From Halococcus saccharolyticus DSM 5350 (GTDB taxonomy: Archaea; Halobacteriota; Halobacteria; Halobacteriales; Halococcaceae), in the NCBI RefSeq assembly GCF_000336915.1, contig NZ_AOMD01000028.1, forward strand, positions 1 to 64,000: a DNA stretch of 64,000 bases, in the 5' to 3' direction. The notes beneath the pieces are model-generated. The model made no database searches, was not told where the DNA came from, and saw only the letters and a list, made by a program, of their open reading frames with translations. This document shows, piece by piece, positions 43,901 to 53,091 of the stretch. A program made the translations under genes and the position numbers. Numbering within the stretch: the stretch's first letter is position 1; each line of letters opens with the position of its first letter.

Positions 43901-45892
43901 TCACTCGAACTTCTCCAGCAAGCGTTCGTAGAACGACTCTACATCGCCCGCGGCCTCGCCGTCTCGGGTGGCGAGCTTCTCGACGATGAGTTCGGGCGTC
44001 GATCGCGCGAGCACGCCCTTCTTCGGCGAGCGCTCGACCACGAGTTCGCCCCCCTCCAGCCCGACCGCCTCGATGCCGTCGACAGGAATATCGAAGCCGG
44101 CGGCCTCGCGGATCTCGCCGGCGAGATGCGAGACGAACACCGCCGTGGTCTCGCCGCCCGCGAGTTCTTCGAGGATGCCAGCGATGATTCGGGCCGACGC
44201 ACCTGGTTCGGTGATGCTTTCGAGCTCGTCGACCAGCACGAGCCGCCGGCCCGTTCCGGAGACGAGGCCGGCGAACTCCCGGAGTGTGGACTCGAACGCG
44301 CCCGCGTCGAGAGTGCCCTGGCTCTTCTCCTGATAGTGCAGCGAGTCGTAGCGCTCGACGCGGGCTCGCTCGGCGGGGACGGGCAGCCCCATGTGCGCGA
44401 GCACCGTAACGAGCGCGAGGAGATCGAGGGTCGAGGTCTTCCCGCCACTGTTGACCCCCGAGAGCAGCGTCGGGCCCGCGACTCCGTAGTCGATCGGCTC
44501 GACCGCGTCGAAGGAGACGTCGAGCAGTGGCGAGCGGCCGGCCTCGATCGCGACCCCGCTGCCGCCGAGTTCGGGCAGCGTGCAGTCGAACTCGCGAGCG
44601 AAGCGCGCGACGGCGAGTTCGACGTCGCGTTCGAGCGCCGCGTGGACGAGTTCCTCACAGTCCTCCCGCAAGTCGGCGAGATCCGCCGCGAGGTCGCGTT
44701 TCAGCCGCGTCGCTCGACGGTCGCGCGCGGCGGTGAGCTCCTCGCGGAGCCGGCTCACGACCGCCTCGTCGTGCTCCACGGGAAAGGTGGGCTCCTCGGG
44801 GAACGCCTGCGCGGCGATTTCTGCCTCGCCAGCGTCGAGCGCAAGCGCGTCGACGAGGTGTTCGCGCGCGGCCTCGATCGCGGCGGCGTGTTCGTCTTCG
44901 AGCTCGCGCGAGAGCAGCGAGTCCACCCCCGCGCCCTGCTCGACGAGCGAGAGCAGGTCCGATCCTTCGATGGTGACGTCGCGCTCCTCGATCGCCTCAC
45001 GGAGTCGGTCGTTCGCCACGCTTTCACCCGTCGAGACCGCCGCGTCGAGATCGTCGACCGCCTGGCGCAGCCGCGCGAGTTCGTCGTCGGGTACCACGCT
45101 TCCCTCGTCGTCGAGCCGGGAAAGCGCGTCGTCGAGCACCGCGAGATCGCAGGGGGTATCGAGGTCGGCGGCCCGTGCGACCGCGGCGGCCGCCCGGAGC
45201 CGATCGCGGTTTTCGGCGAAAAAGGCGAGCAGCCGCTCGGGAACCACCATTGCGGGTTTTTCGAGCGCGTCGGGTTCGACTCGGACGTCACCCGCGATGT
45301 CGATCCCGGCGAAGGACTCGTCGAGTACAATAACTGTCGAGTAGCCCGTCGCGAGATCCGCGAGACCGCGGGCGTCCTCGACGATCTCGACCGAGATTTC
45401 GGGGTAGGCGGCCTCGGCCGCGGCGTGGCGCTCGGCGTCGGCGGTGGCGAGACACCGCTCGCGGACCCGAATTCCAGTGGGCGATTCGAGCGGTTCGACC
45501 CCGGAGAGTGCGTCGAGCACCTCGGGATCGGGATCGTGTTCCATCGCCTGCGTGGCCCACTCGCGGACCTCCTCGATCCGAGACGTGCTGGCCGCGGGAT
45601 AGAGGGTTTCGAGCCGCTTGGCGGCGTAGTCGGTGACCGCGCGGTCCTGGAGGAGGGCAAGCGCGTCGCGGTAGATCTCGCGGGCGCGATCGGTCGCGAG
45701 GAACTCCCCGGCATCGTCGTGTTCGGCCTTGATTGCCGCCCGTGCGATGGTCGCGGCACGCCCCGGCGTGACGCCGGGAGCCTCGGCGAGCGCCGCCACG
45801 TCGCCCGCCGCGAGCGCGCGTTCGGGCTCGTCGAGCGCCGCGAGGCGTTCGGCGGTTTTCGGGCCGACACCGGGGATGGATTCGAACTCCAT
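43901..45892 (-). CDS. MutS-like ATPase with N-terminal helix-hairpin-helix
   Basis: 663 residues. The N-terminus (MEFESIPGVGPKTAERLAAL) is a helix-hairpin-helix followed by another (EAPGVTPGRAATIARA). The middle is helical and acidic. The C-terminal MutS ATPase has Walker A GVNSGGKTS (about 480) and Walker B LVLVDELESI, with TTAVFVSHLAGEI after it. There is no Smr nuclease or mismatch-recognition domain, so this is the archaeal MutS-like/MutS5 type of uncertain function, perhaps in recombination. Confidence 0.85.
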   Translation of the reverse strand: MEFESIPGVGPKTAERLAALDEPERALAAGDVAALAEAPGVTPGRAATIARAAIKAEHDDAGEFLATDRAREIYRDALALLQDRAVTDYAAKRLETLYPAASTSRIEEVREWATQAMEHDPDPEVLDALSGVEPLESPTGIRVRERCLATADAERHAAAEAAYPEISVEIVEDARGLADLATGYSTVIVLDESFAGIDIAGDVRVEPDALEKPAMVVPERLLAFFAENRDRLRAAAAVARAADLDTPCDLAVLDDALSRLDDEGSVVPDDELARLRQAVDDLDAAVSTGESVANDRLREAIEERDVTIEGSDLLSLVEQGAGVDSLLSRELEDEHAAAIEAAREHLVDALALDAGEAEIAAQAFPEEPTFPVEHDEAVVSRLREELTAARDRRATRLKRDLAADLADLREDCEELVHAALERDVELAVARFAREFDCTLPELGGSGVAIEAGRSPLLDVSFDAVEPIDYGVAGPTLLSGVNSGGKTSTLDLLALVTVLAHMGLPVPAERARVERYDSLHYQEKSQGTLDAGAFESTLREFAGLVSGTGRRLVLVDELESITEPGASARIIAGILEELAGGETTAVFVSHLAGEIREAAGFDIPVDGIEAVGLEGGELVVERSPKKGVLARSTPELIVEKLATRDGEAAGDVESFYERLLEKFE

Positions 45893-46002
45893 CGCCTGCG
45901 TCAAGCCCCGCCGGGGAGAAAAACCATCCGGGGAGCGATCGGTACGCAGCCGGTCGCCGCCGAACGCAACGCGCTTTTGCCCCACGATCCCGAATCGGAA
46001 CC

Positions 46003-46908
46003 ATGAACGTCGAGGCGAAAGCAGCCGCCGTCCGCGAGGATCTCGCCGAACGCGATGGGGTCTTGATCGCGTTTTCCGGTGGTGTGGATTCGAGCGTGGT
46101 CGCGGCGCTCGCCCACGACGCGCTCGGTGAGGACGCCGTGGCCTGCACCGCCAAAAGCGAAACGCTGCCGGCGGCCGAACTCGACGACGCGAAACGGGTC
46201 ACGGAGGAGATCGGCGTTCGCCACGAGATCGTGGAGTTCTCGGAGCTCAGTAGTGATGAGTTCGTCGCGAACGACGGCGACCGGTGCTATCACTGCCGCA
46301 CGATGCGGCTCTCGGCGATGTTCGACGCCGCGCGGGAGTTGGGAATCACGACGGTCTGTGACGGGACGAACGCCTCCGATCCCGGCGAAGGCCACCGGCC
46401 AGGTCTCCGCGCGGTCGAGGAACTGAACGCCTACTCCCCACTATTGGAACACGACATCACGAAGGAGGAGGTGCGAGAAATCGCCCGCGAGTACGGGCTC
46501 TCGGTCGCGGACAAACCTTCGATGGCGTGTCTCTCCTCGCGGATTCCCACGGGCCTGAACGTCACCGAGGAGCGCCTCTCGCGGGTCGAGAAGGCCGAAA
46601 CCCTCCTTCGGACGTGGGGGTTCGAGCAGTTCCGAGTGCGCGATCACGACGGTCTCGCGCGTATCGAGGTCGCGCCCGAGGAGCTGGAGCGCGCGCTCGA
46701 TGCCGACTTCGTTCGAGCAGCCCGCGAGCATCTCACCGACATCGGTTTCGAGCACGTCACACTCGATCTCCACGGCTACCGCACCGGGAGCGTCAGCCCG
46801 GAAGACGATGCGGCGGCCGAGACTGCGGATGGGGCAGGAAGCGACGCGTCGGGGCCCGTTTCGGGCGATCTCGATCTCGGTGCGGAGTACCCGACCGCCG
46901 AGGATTGA
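46003..46908 (+). CDS. larE: LarE, sulfur transferase for nickel-pincer cofactor
   Basis: 301 residues. PP-loop SGGVDSS (25-31) activates with ATP; CYHC (95, 98) lies in the middle and C176 in ACLSSRIPTG is the sacrificial sulfur donor, at the same position number as in Lactobacillus LarE. The acidic C-terminal tail is halophile-like. LarB lies at 55821-56606 in this window; LarC is not present here. The cofactor serves lactate racemase-type enzymes. Confidence 0.93.
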   Translation: MNVEAKAAAVREDLAERDGVLIAFSGGVDSSVVAALAHDALGEDAVACTAKSETLPAAELDDAKRVTEEIGVRHEIVEFSELSSDEFVANDGDRCYHCRTMRLSAMFDAARELGITTVCDGTNASDPGEGHRPGLRAVEELNAYSPLLEHDITKEEVREIAREYGLSVADKPSMACLSSRIPTGLNVTEERLSRVEKAETLLRTWGFEQFRVRDHDGLARIEVAPEELERALDADFVRAAREHLTDIGFEHVTLDLHGYRTGSVSPEDDAAAETADGAGSDASGPVSGDLDLGAEYPTAED

Positions 46909-46932
46909 GGCCGTCGCGGGTTCGACACGACC

Positions 46933-47550
46933 TCACTCACGGTAGCTCGTGTCGTTCTCTCGGACGATCGCGAATCCCTCGTCAGGATCGCCCCGGAGTT
47001 CGTTCACTGCACAGTTTTTCTGTGACTCGCCGGCGATCGATTCCACGTAGTCGATCCCTTTGAGACGAGCGAGCAGCGCGTAGAGCGGTCCGCCGTGAGT
47101 GACGATCAAGACCGTTTCGTCCTCCGTATCGGCGACGAGACGATCGAACGCGGCGAGTACGCGCTCGCGGCAGTCGAGCAGGCTCTCGCCGCGCTCGGGG
47201 ACGGCTTCGAGCGCCGCGATGCCGGACTCGGTGACCGCGAACTCGGGATAGGTCTCGAACAGCGCCTCGTAGGAAAGCCCCTGGTACACCCCGAAATCGC
47301 GCTCGCGCCACGCCCGATGGAACGTCGGCTCGACATCGACGCCAGCTTCGTGGACGAGCACCGCTGTCTCACGGGTCCGCCGGAGGTCGGAGGCGACGAA
47401 ACGGTCGACGTCGTACGTTGCGGCGAGATGGTCGCCGACGAGCGTGGCTTGCTCGCGTCCCCGTTCGGAGAGCGGAACGGGTGCCCAGCCCTGGACTCGT
47501 CGGGCCGCGTTCCACGGGGTCTCACCGTGGCGGACGAGGAGAACGGTCAT
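46933..47550 (-). CDS. histidine phosphatase (phosphoglycerate mutase-like)
   Basis: 205 residues. Catalytic RHGE at 7-10 (H8), DLRRTRET near 55-62, E in WRERDFGVYQGL near 82, and the second His in VTHGGP near 150. Branch-1 histidine phosphatase. The substrate is not known; candidates include phosphoglycerate, adenosylcobalamin phosphate or sugar phosphates. Confidence 0.9.
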   Translation of the reverse strand: MTVLLVRHGETPWNAARRVQGWAPVPLSERGREQATLVGDHLAATYDVDRFVASDLRRTRETAVLVHEAGVDVEPTFHRAWRERDFGVYQGLSYEALFETYPEFAVTESGIAALEAVPERGESLLDCRERVLAAFDRLVADTEDETVLIVTHGGPLYALLARLKGIDYVESIAGESQKNCAVNELRGDPDEGFAIVRENDTSYRE

Positions 47551-47677
47551 GACCGTGTTTGGATGGCCGCTCGAATGAGCGTTGGTATCCCGACCCCGAG
47601 CGAGGAGTGGAAACTGGTTTTTCGGTTTCCCATGGGTCGTGTTGACACTCGAATGCGTGAGAGACCGTATCGTGGAG

Positions 47678-47684
47678 TATATAT
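47678..47684 (+). promoter_or_regulatory. TATA box of zinc microprotein gene
   Basis: TATATAT centred 28 bp before the ATG at 47709, supporting both the start and a leaderless transcript. Confidence 0.6.
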
Positions 47685-47708
47685 CCGGTGACGTGGAATC
47701 GAAGGCGT

Positions 47709-47867
47709 ATGCCTGAATGCCAGAACTGTGGTGCGTTCGTGACGGCGGCGTACGCCCGGGTTTTCACGCCGAGCGAAGTCGAGGACCCACGGGTGTGCCC
47801 GCAGTGTGAGGACAAGATCCGCGACGGCGCGGAAGTCAGGCAGGCGCGGTCGACGCGGCGCGGCTAG
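47709..47867 (+). CDS. zinc microprotein (DUF7563-like), 52 aa
   Basis: MPECQNCGAFVTAAYARVF then TPSEVEDPRVCPQCEDKIRDG: two CxxC pairs (C4/C7, C30/C33) form a zinc ribbon, and the tail is basic. A strong TATA box supports the start. I associate it with DUF7563, of unknown function. A second protein of the same plan lies at 56731-56880. The stop overlaps the glmM stop by 4 bp, convergently. Confidence 0.8.
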   Translation: MPECQNCGAFVTAAYARVFTPSEVEDPRVCPQCEDKIRDGAEVRQARSTRRG

Positions 47868-49183
47868 TTCTCGGCGTCGGCGACGATTTCTCGGACGGAC
47901 TCGAAGACTTCCTCAGCACGTGCTTCGTCGCGCGCCTCGGCAGTGATCCGCACGAGCGGTTGGGTCCCGCTCGCCCGCACCAGAAACCACGCGTCCCCGA
48001 GGTCGGCGCGGACGCCGTCGAGCGTTCGGACGTCGTCGTACTCCGCGATCACCCGCTCCTCGACGCGCTCCATCACGCCACCCTTGTCGGCGGTCTCGAC
48101 GTTCGCACGCCGGATCGGGTAGGTTTCGATCTCGGTAGCACGCTCGGCCAGCGGACGCTCGGCGGCGAGCGCCGCGAGGCGACAGGCTGCGAGCGGACCG
48201 TCGGGACAGAGGGTCTGAGCGGGCCAGATCCACGCGCCGCTCGGTTCGCCGCCGAACACCACGTCCGCCTCGGTCGCGCGCTCGGCCACGAACACGTCGC
48301 CGACTTTCGTGTGGGTGACCGTCGCTCCGAGCGGCGCGAGCGCATCGTCGACCGCGAGACTCGTGTCGACAGGAACTGCAACACGCGGTTCGGCGATATC
48401 GCTCCGCGCGACCGCCTCGCGCGCAAAGAGTGCAAGCAGGACGTCCCCGGAGAGGAACTCGCCCGCACCGGTGGCCGCCCGCAGCCGATCGGCGTCGCCG
48501 TCGTGGGCGATCCCGAGGTCGGCGTCCGTCGTTTCGACCAGTCTTCGAAGCGACTCGCAGTTCTCGGCGGTCGGCTCGGAGGGCCGGCCCGGGAACCCAC
48601 CATCAGGCTGGGCGTTGAGCGTCTCGACTGCACAGCCGAGGGCCTGGAGCGCGTCGACGGTGACGCCGCCGGCTCCGTTGCCGAGGTCGACCGCGACTGA
48701 GAGCGGGTCGTCGATCTCGACTGCTTCCACGAGCGACTCGACGTGGCGCTCGGCGGCGTCGGTCGGGGTGCGGTCGCCGAGACCGTCCCACGCCTGGAGA
48801 TCGGTCTCGTCCTCACGGACGCGCCGGGCGATCGTCTTGCGGGCGGCCTCGTCGAACGCCTGGCCGCTCGGCTGCCAGAGCTTGATCCCGTTGTCCGGTG
48901 CGGGGTTGTGCGACGCCGTGACCGAGATGCCGGCGTCGGCGTCGTGCCAGCCGACCGCGCGCGCCACCGTGGGAGTGGCTGCAAGCCCCAGATCGAATAC
49001 ATCAGTGCCGGATTCGCGGAGGCCGGCGGTCAGCGCGTCGGTGAGGAGCCGCCCGCTCTCGCGCGGGTCGCGACCGACCACGGCGCTGTCGGCGTCGATC
49101 CCGACCGCACGGCCGACGGCAAGCGCGAGGTCGGCCGTCACCGTCTCACCGACTGGCCCACGGATGCCGCTGGTGCCGAACAT
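47864..49183 (-). CDS. glmM: phosphoglucosamine mutase-type phosphohexomutase
   Basis: 439 residues. The start MFGTSGIRGP and catalytic S91 in TASHNP are typical. DGDADR near 226 binds magnesium; GGEPSG near 310 and RASGT near 410 bind sugar and phosphate. Interconverts glucosamine-6-P and glucosamine-1-P or similar hexose phosphates, for UDP-sugar and glycan synthesis. A second phosphohexomutase is at 58599-59999. Confidence 0.9.
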   Translation of the reverse strand: MFGTSGIRGPVGETVTADLALAVGRAVGIDADSAVVGRDPRESGRLLTDALTAGLRESGTDVFDLGLAATPTVARAVGWHDADAGISVTASHNPAPDNGIKLWQPSGQAFDEAARKTIARRVREDETDLQAWDGLGDRTPTDAAERHVESLVEAVEIDDPLSVAVDLGNGAGGVTVDALQALGCAVETLNAQPDGGFPGRPSEPTAENCESLRRLVETTDADLGIAHDGDADRLRAATGAGEFLSGDVLLALFAREAVARSDIAEPRVAVPVDTSLAVDDALAPLGATVTHTKVGDVFVAERATEADVVFGGEPSGAWIWPAQTLCPDGPLAACRLAALAAERPLAERATEIETYPIRRANVETADKGGVMERVEERVIAEYDDVRTLDGVRADLGDAWFLVRASGTQPLVRITAEARDEARAEEVFESVREIVADAEN

Positions 49184-49353
49184 GGGCGTGGTCTGGGAGC
49201 GTGCGGGTCAAGACAGTACTGGTGTTCGGTAGGGCGGTCCGTACGCGTCGTCACTCAATCTTGCCGTCGTACCGTATCCCCAATAAAGTCAGTTACAACA
49301 GTTTCCTCAGATTCCGAAAAACACTTACAATAGTAATGGTACCGTGATAGCAG

Positions 49354-50499
49354 ATGACAATGGATCAAAAAAGCCCCGATCGTCGTAACCTGTTGAAAAT
49401 TCTCGGTAGCGTGGCCGGAGTGGGGGGACTTGCCGGCTGCCTCGGTGACAGTGGTAATAGCAGCGGCGGCAGTGGTGGTGGCAACGATAGTGGAGGCGGT
49501 GGCGGTGGTGGCAACGGTAGCGGCGGCAGCAGCGGGAACAACAGCGGTAGTGGCAACGGTAGCGACGGTAGTGGTGGCGGCGGGGAGACCGGAATGGTGA
49601 TGCTCACCTCGACTTCGACCACCTCGGCCTACGCGATGAGCCAGGGCATCGCCGCAACCGTCAATCAGAACAACAACACGGTAAATGTCGACGCACGTCC
49701 AAGTGAAGGGACGAACGCGAACGTCGGCCAACTGCAGCGCCAGGCCGCCCAGATCGTCTACATCCAGAACTGGACAGCGAACAAGCTCCGGGAGGGCCAG
49801 GACCCCTTCTCGGACCTATCGTTCACCCCGAATCAGGTCCACCACCTCTACGATCTCGGCTGGTTTCTCTGTACCGGCAATCAGGGCTGGGAGACAGTCG
49901 CCGACATAGAGAGCGGCAGCCGGGTTTCGCCGACGCCTCGCGGGTCGGGGACCTCAGAGATGCTCCAGCAGGCGCTCGGTTACGCCACTGAGGATTACGA
50001 GCGTGTCAGTATCGACTACGGAAGTCAGGGCAGCGCGATGAGCGCGGGTCGGCTTGATGTCGGAGCCGGAACGTTCGTCAACTTCTCCGTCGAGCCAGGC
50101 TGGTTACAGGAGATGAAGGGAACTGTCGACCTCCGACTACTCGATTTCCCCGACAACGTCGCCTCGAAGCTCCGTCAGGACCCCGCAATCAACGTGACCG
50201 ATATCGACACGAGCCAGTTCGATGGGTTCGCGTACGCGCCCGACCAACTGACGACGCCGTCGCTGTCGTACAACTTCATCGCGCGTAACGATTTCAGCTA
50301 CGACGCGGTGTACAGCTATCTGGAGACGCTTCACGCCAACCGAGAAGGGTTGGAGGAGTACAACGCGCTGCTCGGCCCGCTAGCCGACGAACAGCAGTTC
50401 CTCGCCAACCCCTATGACATGCCGTTCCACCCAGCAGCGGCGGATTTCTACGAGGAGATCGGCATCTGGAACGACGACCTGACCAGAGGAGAAGAGTAA
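49354..50499 (+). CDS. TAXI-family TRAP transporter solute-binding lipoprotein
   Basis: 381 residues. Twin-Arg signal (DRRNLLKILGSVAGVGG) with lipobox ending at C29; a Gly/Ser/Asn-rich linker (about 31-75) follows, then the TAXI domain (SQGIAATVNQNNNTV, GQLQRQAAQIVYIQNWTA, VSPTPRGSGTSEM). Binds the substrate outside the cell for the permease downstream, whose start is 4 bp after its stop. The substrate is unknown; relatives carry glutamate or organic acids. Confidence 0.88.
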   Translation: MTMDQKSPDRRNLLKILGSVAGVGGLAGCLGDSGNSSGGSGGGNDSGGGGGGGNGSGGSSGNNSGSGNGSDGSGGGGETGMVMLTSTSTTSAYAMSQGIAATVNQNNNTVNVDARPSEGTNANVGQLQRQAAQIVYIQNWTANKLREGQDPFSDLSFTPNQVHHLYDLGWFLCTGNQGWETVADIESGSRVSPTPRGSGTSEMLQQALGYATEDYERVSIDYGSQGSAMSAGRLDVGAGTFVNFSVEPGWLQEMKGTVDLRLLDFPDNVASKLRQDPAINVTDIDTSQFDGFAYAPDQLTTPSLSYNFIARNDFSYDAVYSYLETLHANREGLEEYNALLGPLADEQQFLANPYDMPFHPAAADFYEEIGIWNDDLTRGEE

Positions 50500-50503
50500 C
50501 CAA

Positions 50504-52771
50504 ATGAGCACACTGGCGGACGCGGACGGTATCGGAACCGCGATCGGCGATGCTGTCAACCGCTGGACCGATGAGCGGACGACCGGCGAGCTCACACTCC
50601 GTGCCGTTATCGGGCTGTTCGCCGTCACGTTGAGTCTCTATACGTTCTACTTCGCCTACTCGCTCGTGTTCGTCCGAGTTCGTCACTCGAACATCTTTCT
50701 GGGGGTTGGGCTCGCCATCTTCTTTCTCTACGAGGCACAGAAGCACCTGTACGGCACCGCCGACGTAGCGGCCTACCGTGACCGCAAGACCGCGCCGGAG
50801 GGGTCAGTACTCTCCCGCGTGCGTTCGCAGTTGGGACGGTTCGACGGGCTGGTGATGATCATCGAGGCAGCCGGTGCGCTCCTCGGGGCGTGGTACGTCG
50901 AATCGAACTTCGACCGGCTGTTGAACGATGCAGTCATCGTGGGCTACACCCAGCAGGACTACCTCATGGGGCTGCTCATCATCGTTGTCGTCACCGACGC
51001 AACCCGGCGGGCGTACGGATGGGCAATCACGTCAGTCGTACTCTTCACCATCGCCTACGCGCTGGCCGGACCGTGGCTACCGGGTTTTCTCGGCCACACG
51101 GGGATGACGTGGCAGAACGTCGCCCGCTATGGAGCCATCGGGCTGTCGGGAACCTACGGGTTCATCCTCGGCATCGGAACGACGTGGGTCGCCGTGTTCA
51201 TCATCTTCGCCGGAATGGCGAAGACCTACGGTGCGCTCGAATACATCCTGAACGGCGGGCAACGGCTCGGAAACTACCTTCGAACCGGTGTCGTACAGGT
51301 GGCGGTCATCGCTAGCATGGCGATGGGATCGATCACCGGGTCGGCCGCTGCGAACACTGCAACCACCGGTAGTTTCACGATTCCGATGATGCAGGATCAG
51401 GGGGTTCGCGACGACTTTGCGGCGGCAATCGAGAGCGTTGCCTCCTCGGGTGGGCAGATGATGCCGCCCGTAATGGGTGTTGCCGCATTCATCATGGCCG
51501 ACATCCTCGGCGTCTCTTACGTCGAAATCATCCGCGCAGCCCTCATTCCGGCACTGTTGTTCTACTTCAGTGTCGGTATCGGGGTCCAGTTCGTCGTGCT
51601 ACGCTTCGGTTGGACAGCCGAGCAATCCGCCTCGGGAACGCTCGTCTCGTCGCTGTTCAGCCGCGATTCGCTCGTCGCCATCGGGTACGTCGCCCTCGTC
51701 GCGGTGGCCTTTGCGGTGCTCGACTCGGTCATCGGGCTGTCCGCGCTGTTCGCAGGGCTCGGCGCGCTCGGCGTCGTCGTTTTGGTTCGGCTGCTGCAGG
51801 CTTTGATCGCACAGGGCGACCCAACGGCGGCCCGCGCGGAGTTCGCGGTCGCAGCCGAGGGTTTCTTCGAAGGACCACATTTCCTCGTCCCGATGGCGGT
51901 GTTGGTCTACACCTTGGTCGTGATGCGGTTAACGCCGTTGTCAGCCGGACTATATACCGCGGTCACGCTGGTTGCGACCATCGTTGTCCGGTGTTTCGTC
52001 GTCGATTCGCTGCTCCGAGCACCGGTCACGGCGACGGTACAGACAGTCAAAGGTCTCCGTTCGGGCGCAATCGAGATGGCTCCGCTGGTCGGCGTTCTCG
52101 CCGCGATGGGTATCATCATCAGTATGCTCACCCAGACTGGCCTCTCCTCGAAAATCTCCATCCGGATGGTGGGGCTGGCTGGCGGCGTGTTCATCGCCGT
52201 GCTCCTGATGGCGATGTTCCTCAGTATCCTGTTCGGATTGGGGATGCCGACGCCCGCGGCATACATCCTCGTGGTCATCCTCGTCGCGCCCGGTATCATC
52301 GAGGTCGGTGTCCCCGAACTCACGGCTCACCTGTTCGTGTTCTACTTCGCAATGCTGTCGGCCATCACCCCGCCGGTCGCGGTGGCGGTGGCGGTCGGCT
52401 CGCGTATCGCGGACGCGAATTTCATTCAAACCGGGATTCAGGCCCTTCGCATCGGCGTTTCGGGCTTCTTCATCCCGTTCGCGTTCATTTCGAACGCGAG
52501 CCTCATCTATTGGACCTTTCCCGGAACGCTCGTACACACCACTATCGTTTTCGTCGGTGTTGTGGGATTGATCGCTTCGACGACGGCCTATGACGGTAAA
52601 AACGTTCTCAGCGCCGTGCCACGGTTCGTCTACTTCGGCCTCGCCCTCATCGCACTGTACGCACCAATGACCATCGTCCAAGCCATGGCGGCGATGCTCA
52701 TCGGTGTCGGTCTCGTGTTCGCTCAAATGGACCAGTTACCAGCGACGGTCACACCAGTAAAGGAACGCTGA
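50504..52771 (+). CDS. TRAP transporter fused DctQ-DctM permease
   Basis: 755 residues, about 18 helices. The first about 150 residues correspond to the small DctQ part, the rest to DctM: MGSITGSAAANTATTGSFTIPMM and VASSGGQMMPPVMGVAAFIMAD near 280-330, and FGLGMPTPAAYILVVILVAPG near 570. Such fusions pair with TAXI binding proteins, as here. Uses a sodium gradient in known members. Its end coincides with the truncation point of an R2-like gene fragment. Confidence 0.92.
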   Translation: MSTLADADGIGTAIGDAVNRWTDERTTGELTLRAVIGLFAVTLSLYTFYFAYSLVFVRVRHSNIFLGVGLAIFFLYEAQKHLYGTADVAAYRDRKTAPEGSVLSRVRSQLGRFDGLVMIIEAAGALLGAWYVESNFDRLLNDAVIVGYTQQDYLMGLLIIVVVTDATRRAYGWAITSVVLFTIAYALAGPWLPGFLGHTGMTWQNVARYGAIGLSGTYGFILGIGTTWVAVFIIFAGMAKTYGALEYILNGGQRLGNYLRTGVVQVAVIASMAMGSITGSAAANTATTGSFTIPMMQDQGVRDDFAAAIESVASSGGQMMPPVMGVAAFIMADILGVSYVEIIRAALIPALLFYFSVGIGVQFVVLRFGWTAEQSASGTLVSSLFSRDSLVAIGYVALVAVAFAVLDSVIGLSALFAGLGALGVVVLVRLLQALIAQGDPTAARAEFAVAAEGFFEGPHFLVPMAVLVYTLVVMRLTPLSAGLYTAVTLVATIVVRCFVVDSLLRAPVTATVQTVKGLRSGAIEMAPLVGVLAAMGIIISMLTQTGLSSKISIRMVGLAGGVFIAVLLMAMFLSILFGLGMPTPAAYILVVILVAPGIIEVGVPELTAHLFVFYFAMLSAITPPVAVAVAVGSRIADANFIQTGIQALRIGVSGFFIPFAFISNASLIYWTFPGTLVHTTIVFVGVVGLIASTTAYDGKNVLSAVPRFVYFGLALIALYAPMTIVQAMAAMLIGVGLVFAQMDQLPATVTPVKER

Positions 52772-52985
52772 GCGGTCGGTCGTCACGGAATCCTCGCCAG
52801 CGCCGAACAGCGCGAGCGTGGGCTTGAGACCCGCGAACCACTCGTCGTCGAGGTCGGCGATGGCCGCACGACGCGTCGCGAGATCGATCTCGTGGGGATC
52901 TCCAGTGTTTCTCAAGGACGTGACGGTAGTAGGTGAACGTTCGTGCATCGGTATCGATGCGCATCGGTGTCTCGGCAGTCGGCAT
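52772..52985 (-). pseudogene. 5' fragment of an R2-like ferritin/RNR-small-subunit family gene, frameshifted and truncated
   Basis: From ATG at 52985 the minus strand reads MPTAETPMRIDTDARTF then TYYRHVLEKHW. One extra base near 52901 breaks the frame; in the shifted frame it continues DPHEIDLATRRAAIADL then DDEWFAGLKPTLALFGAGEDSVTTD. The pattern W-x-P-x-EID ... LxxxLFxAGExSVT is that of R2/R2-like ligand-binding oxidase proteins. Homology stops at the end of the TRAP permease gene, so about 70 of roughly 300 codons remain. Nonfunctional. Confidence 0.6.
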
Positions 52986-53091
52986 GATAGTCCTCAGTAC
53001 ACCCGCGACTATACCAGCTTCGTGCCCCTCGGATCGTGATTCGAGGGTGGCTGGATCGGTGTATTCACGACCATCGGGCCGGGACAGCGAG
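52986..53091. other. gap between the R2-like remnant and the ABC permease
   Basis: A 106-bp stretch with nothing recognisable; it presumably carries the former promoter of the R2-like gene and the end of the permease transcript. Confidence 0.3.
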
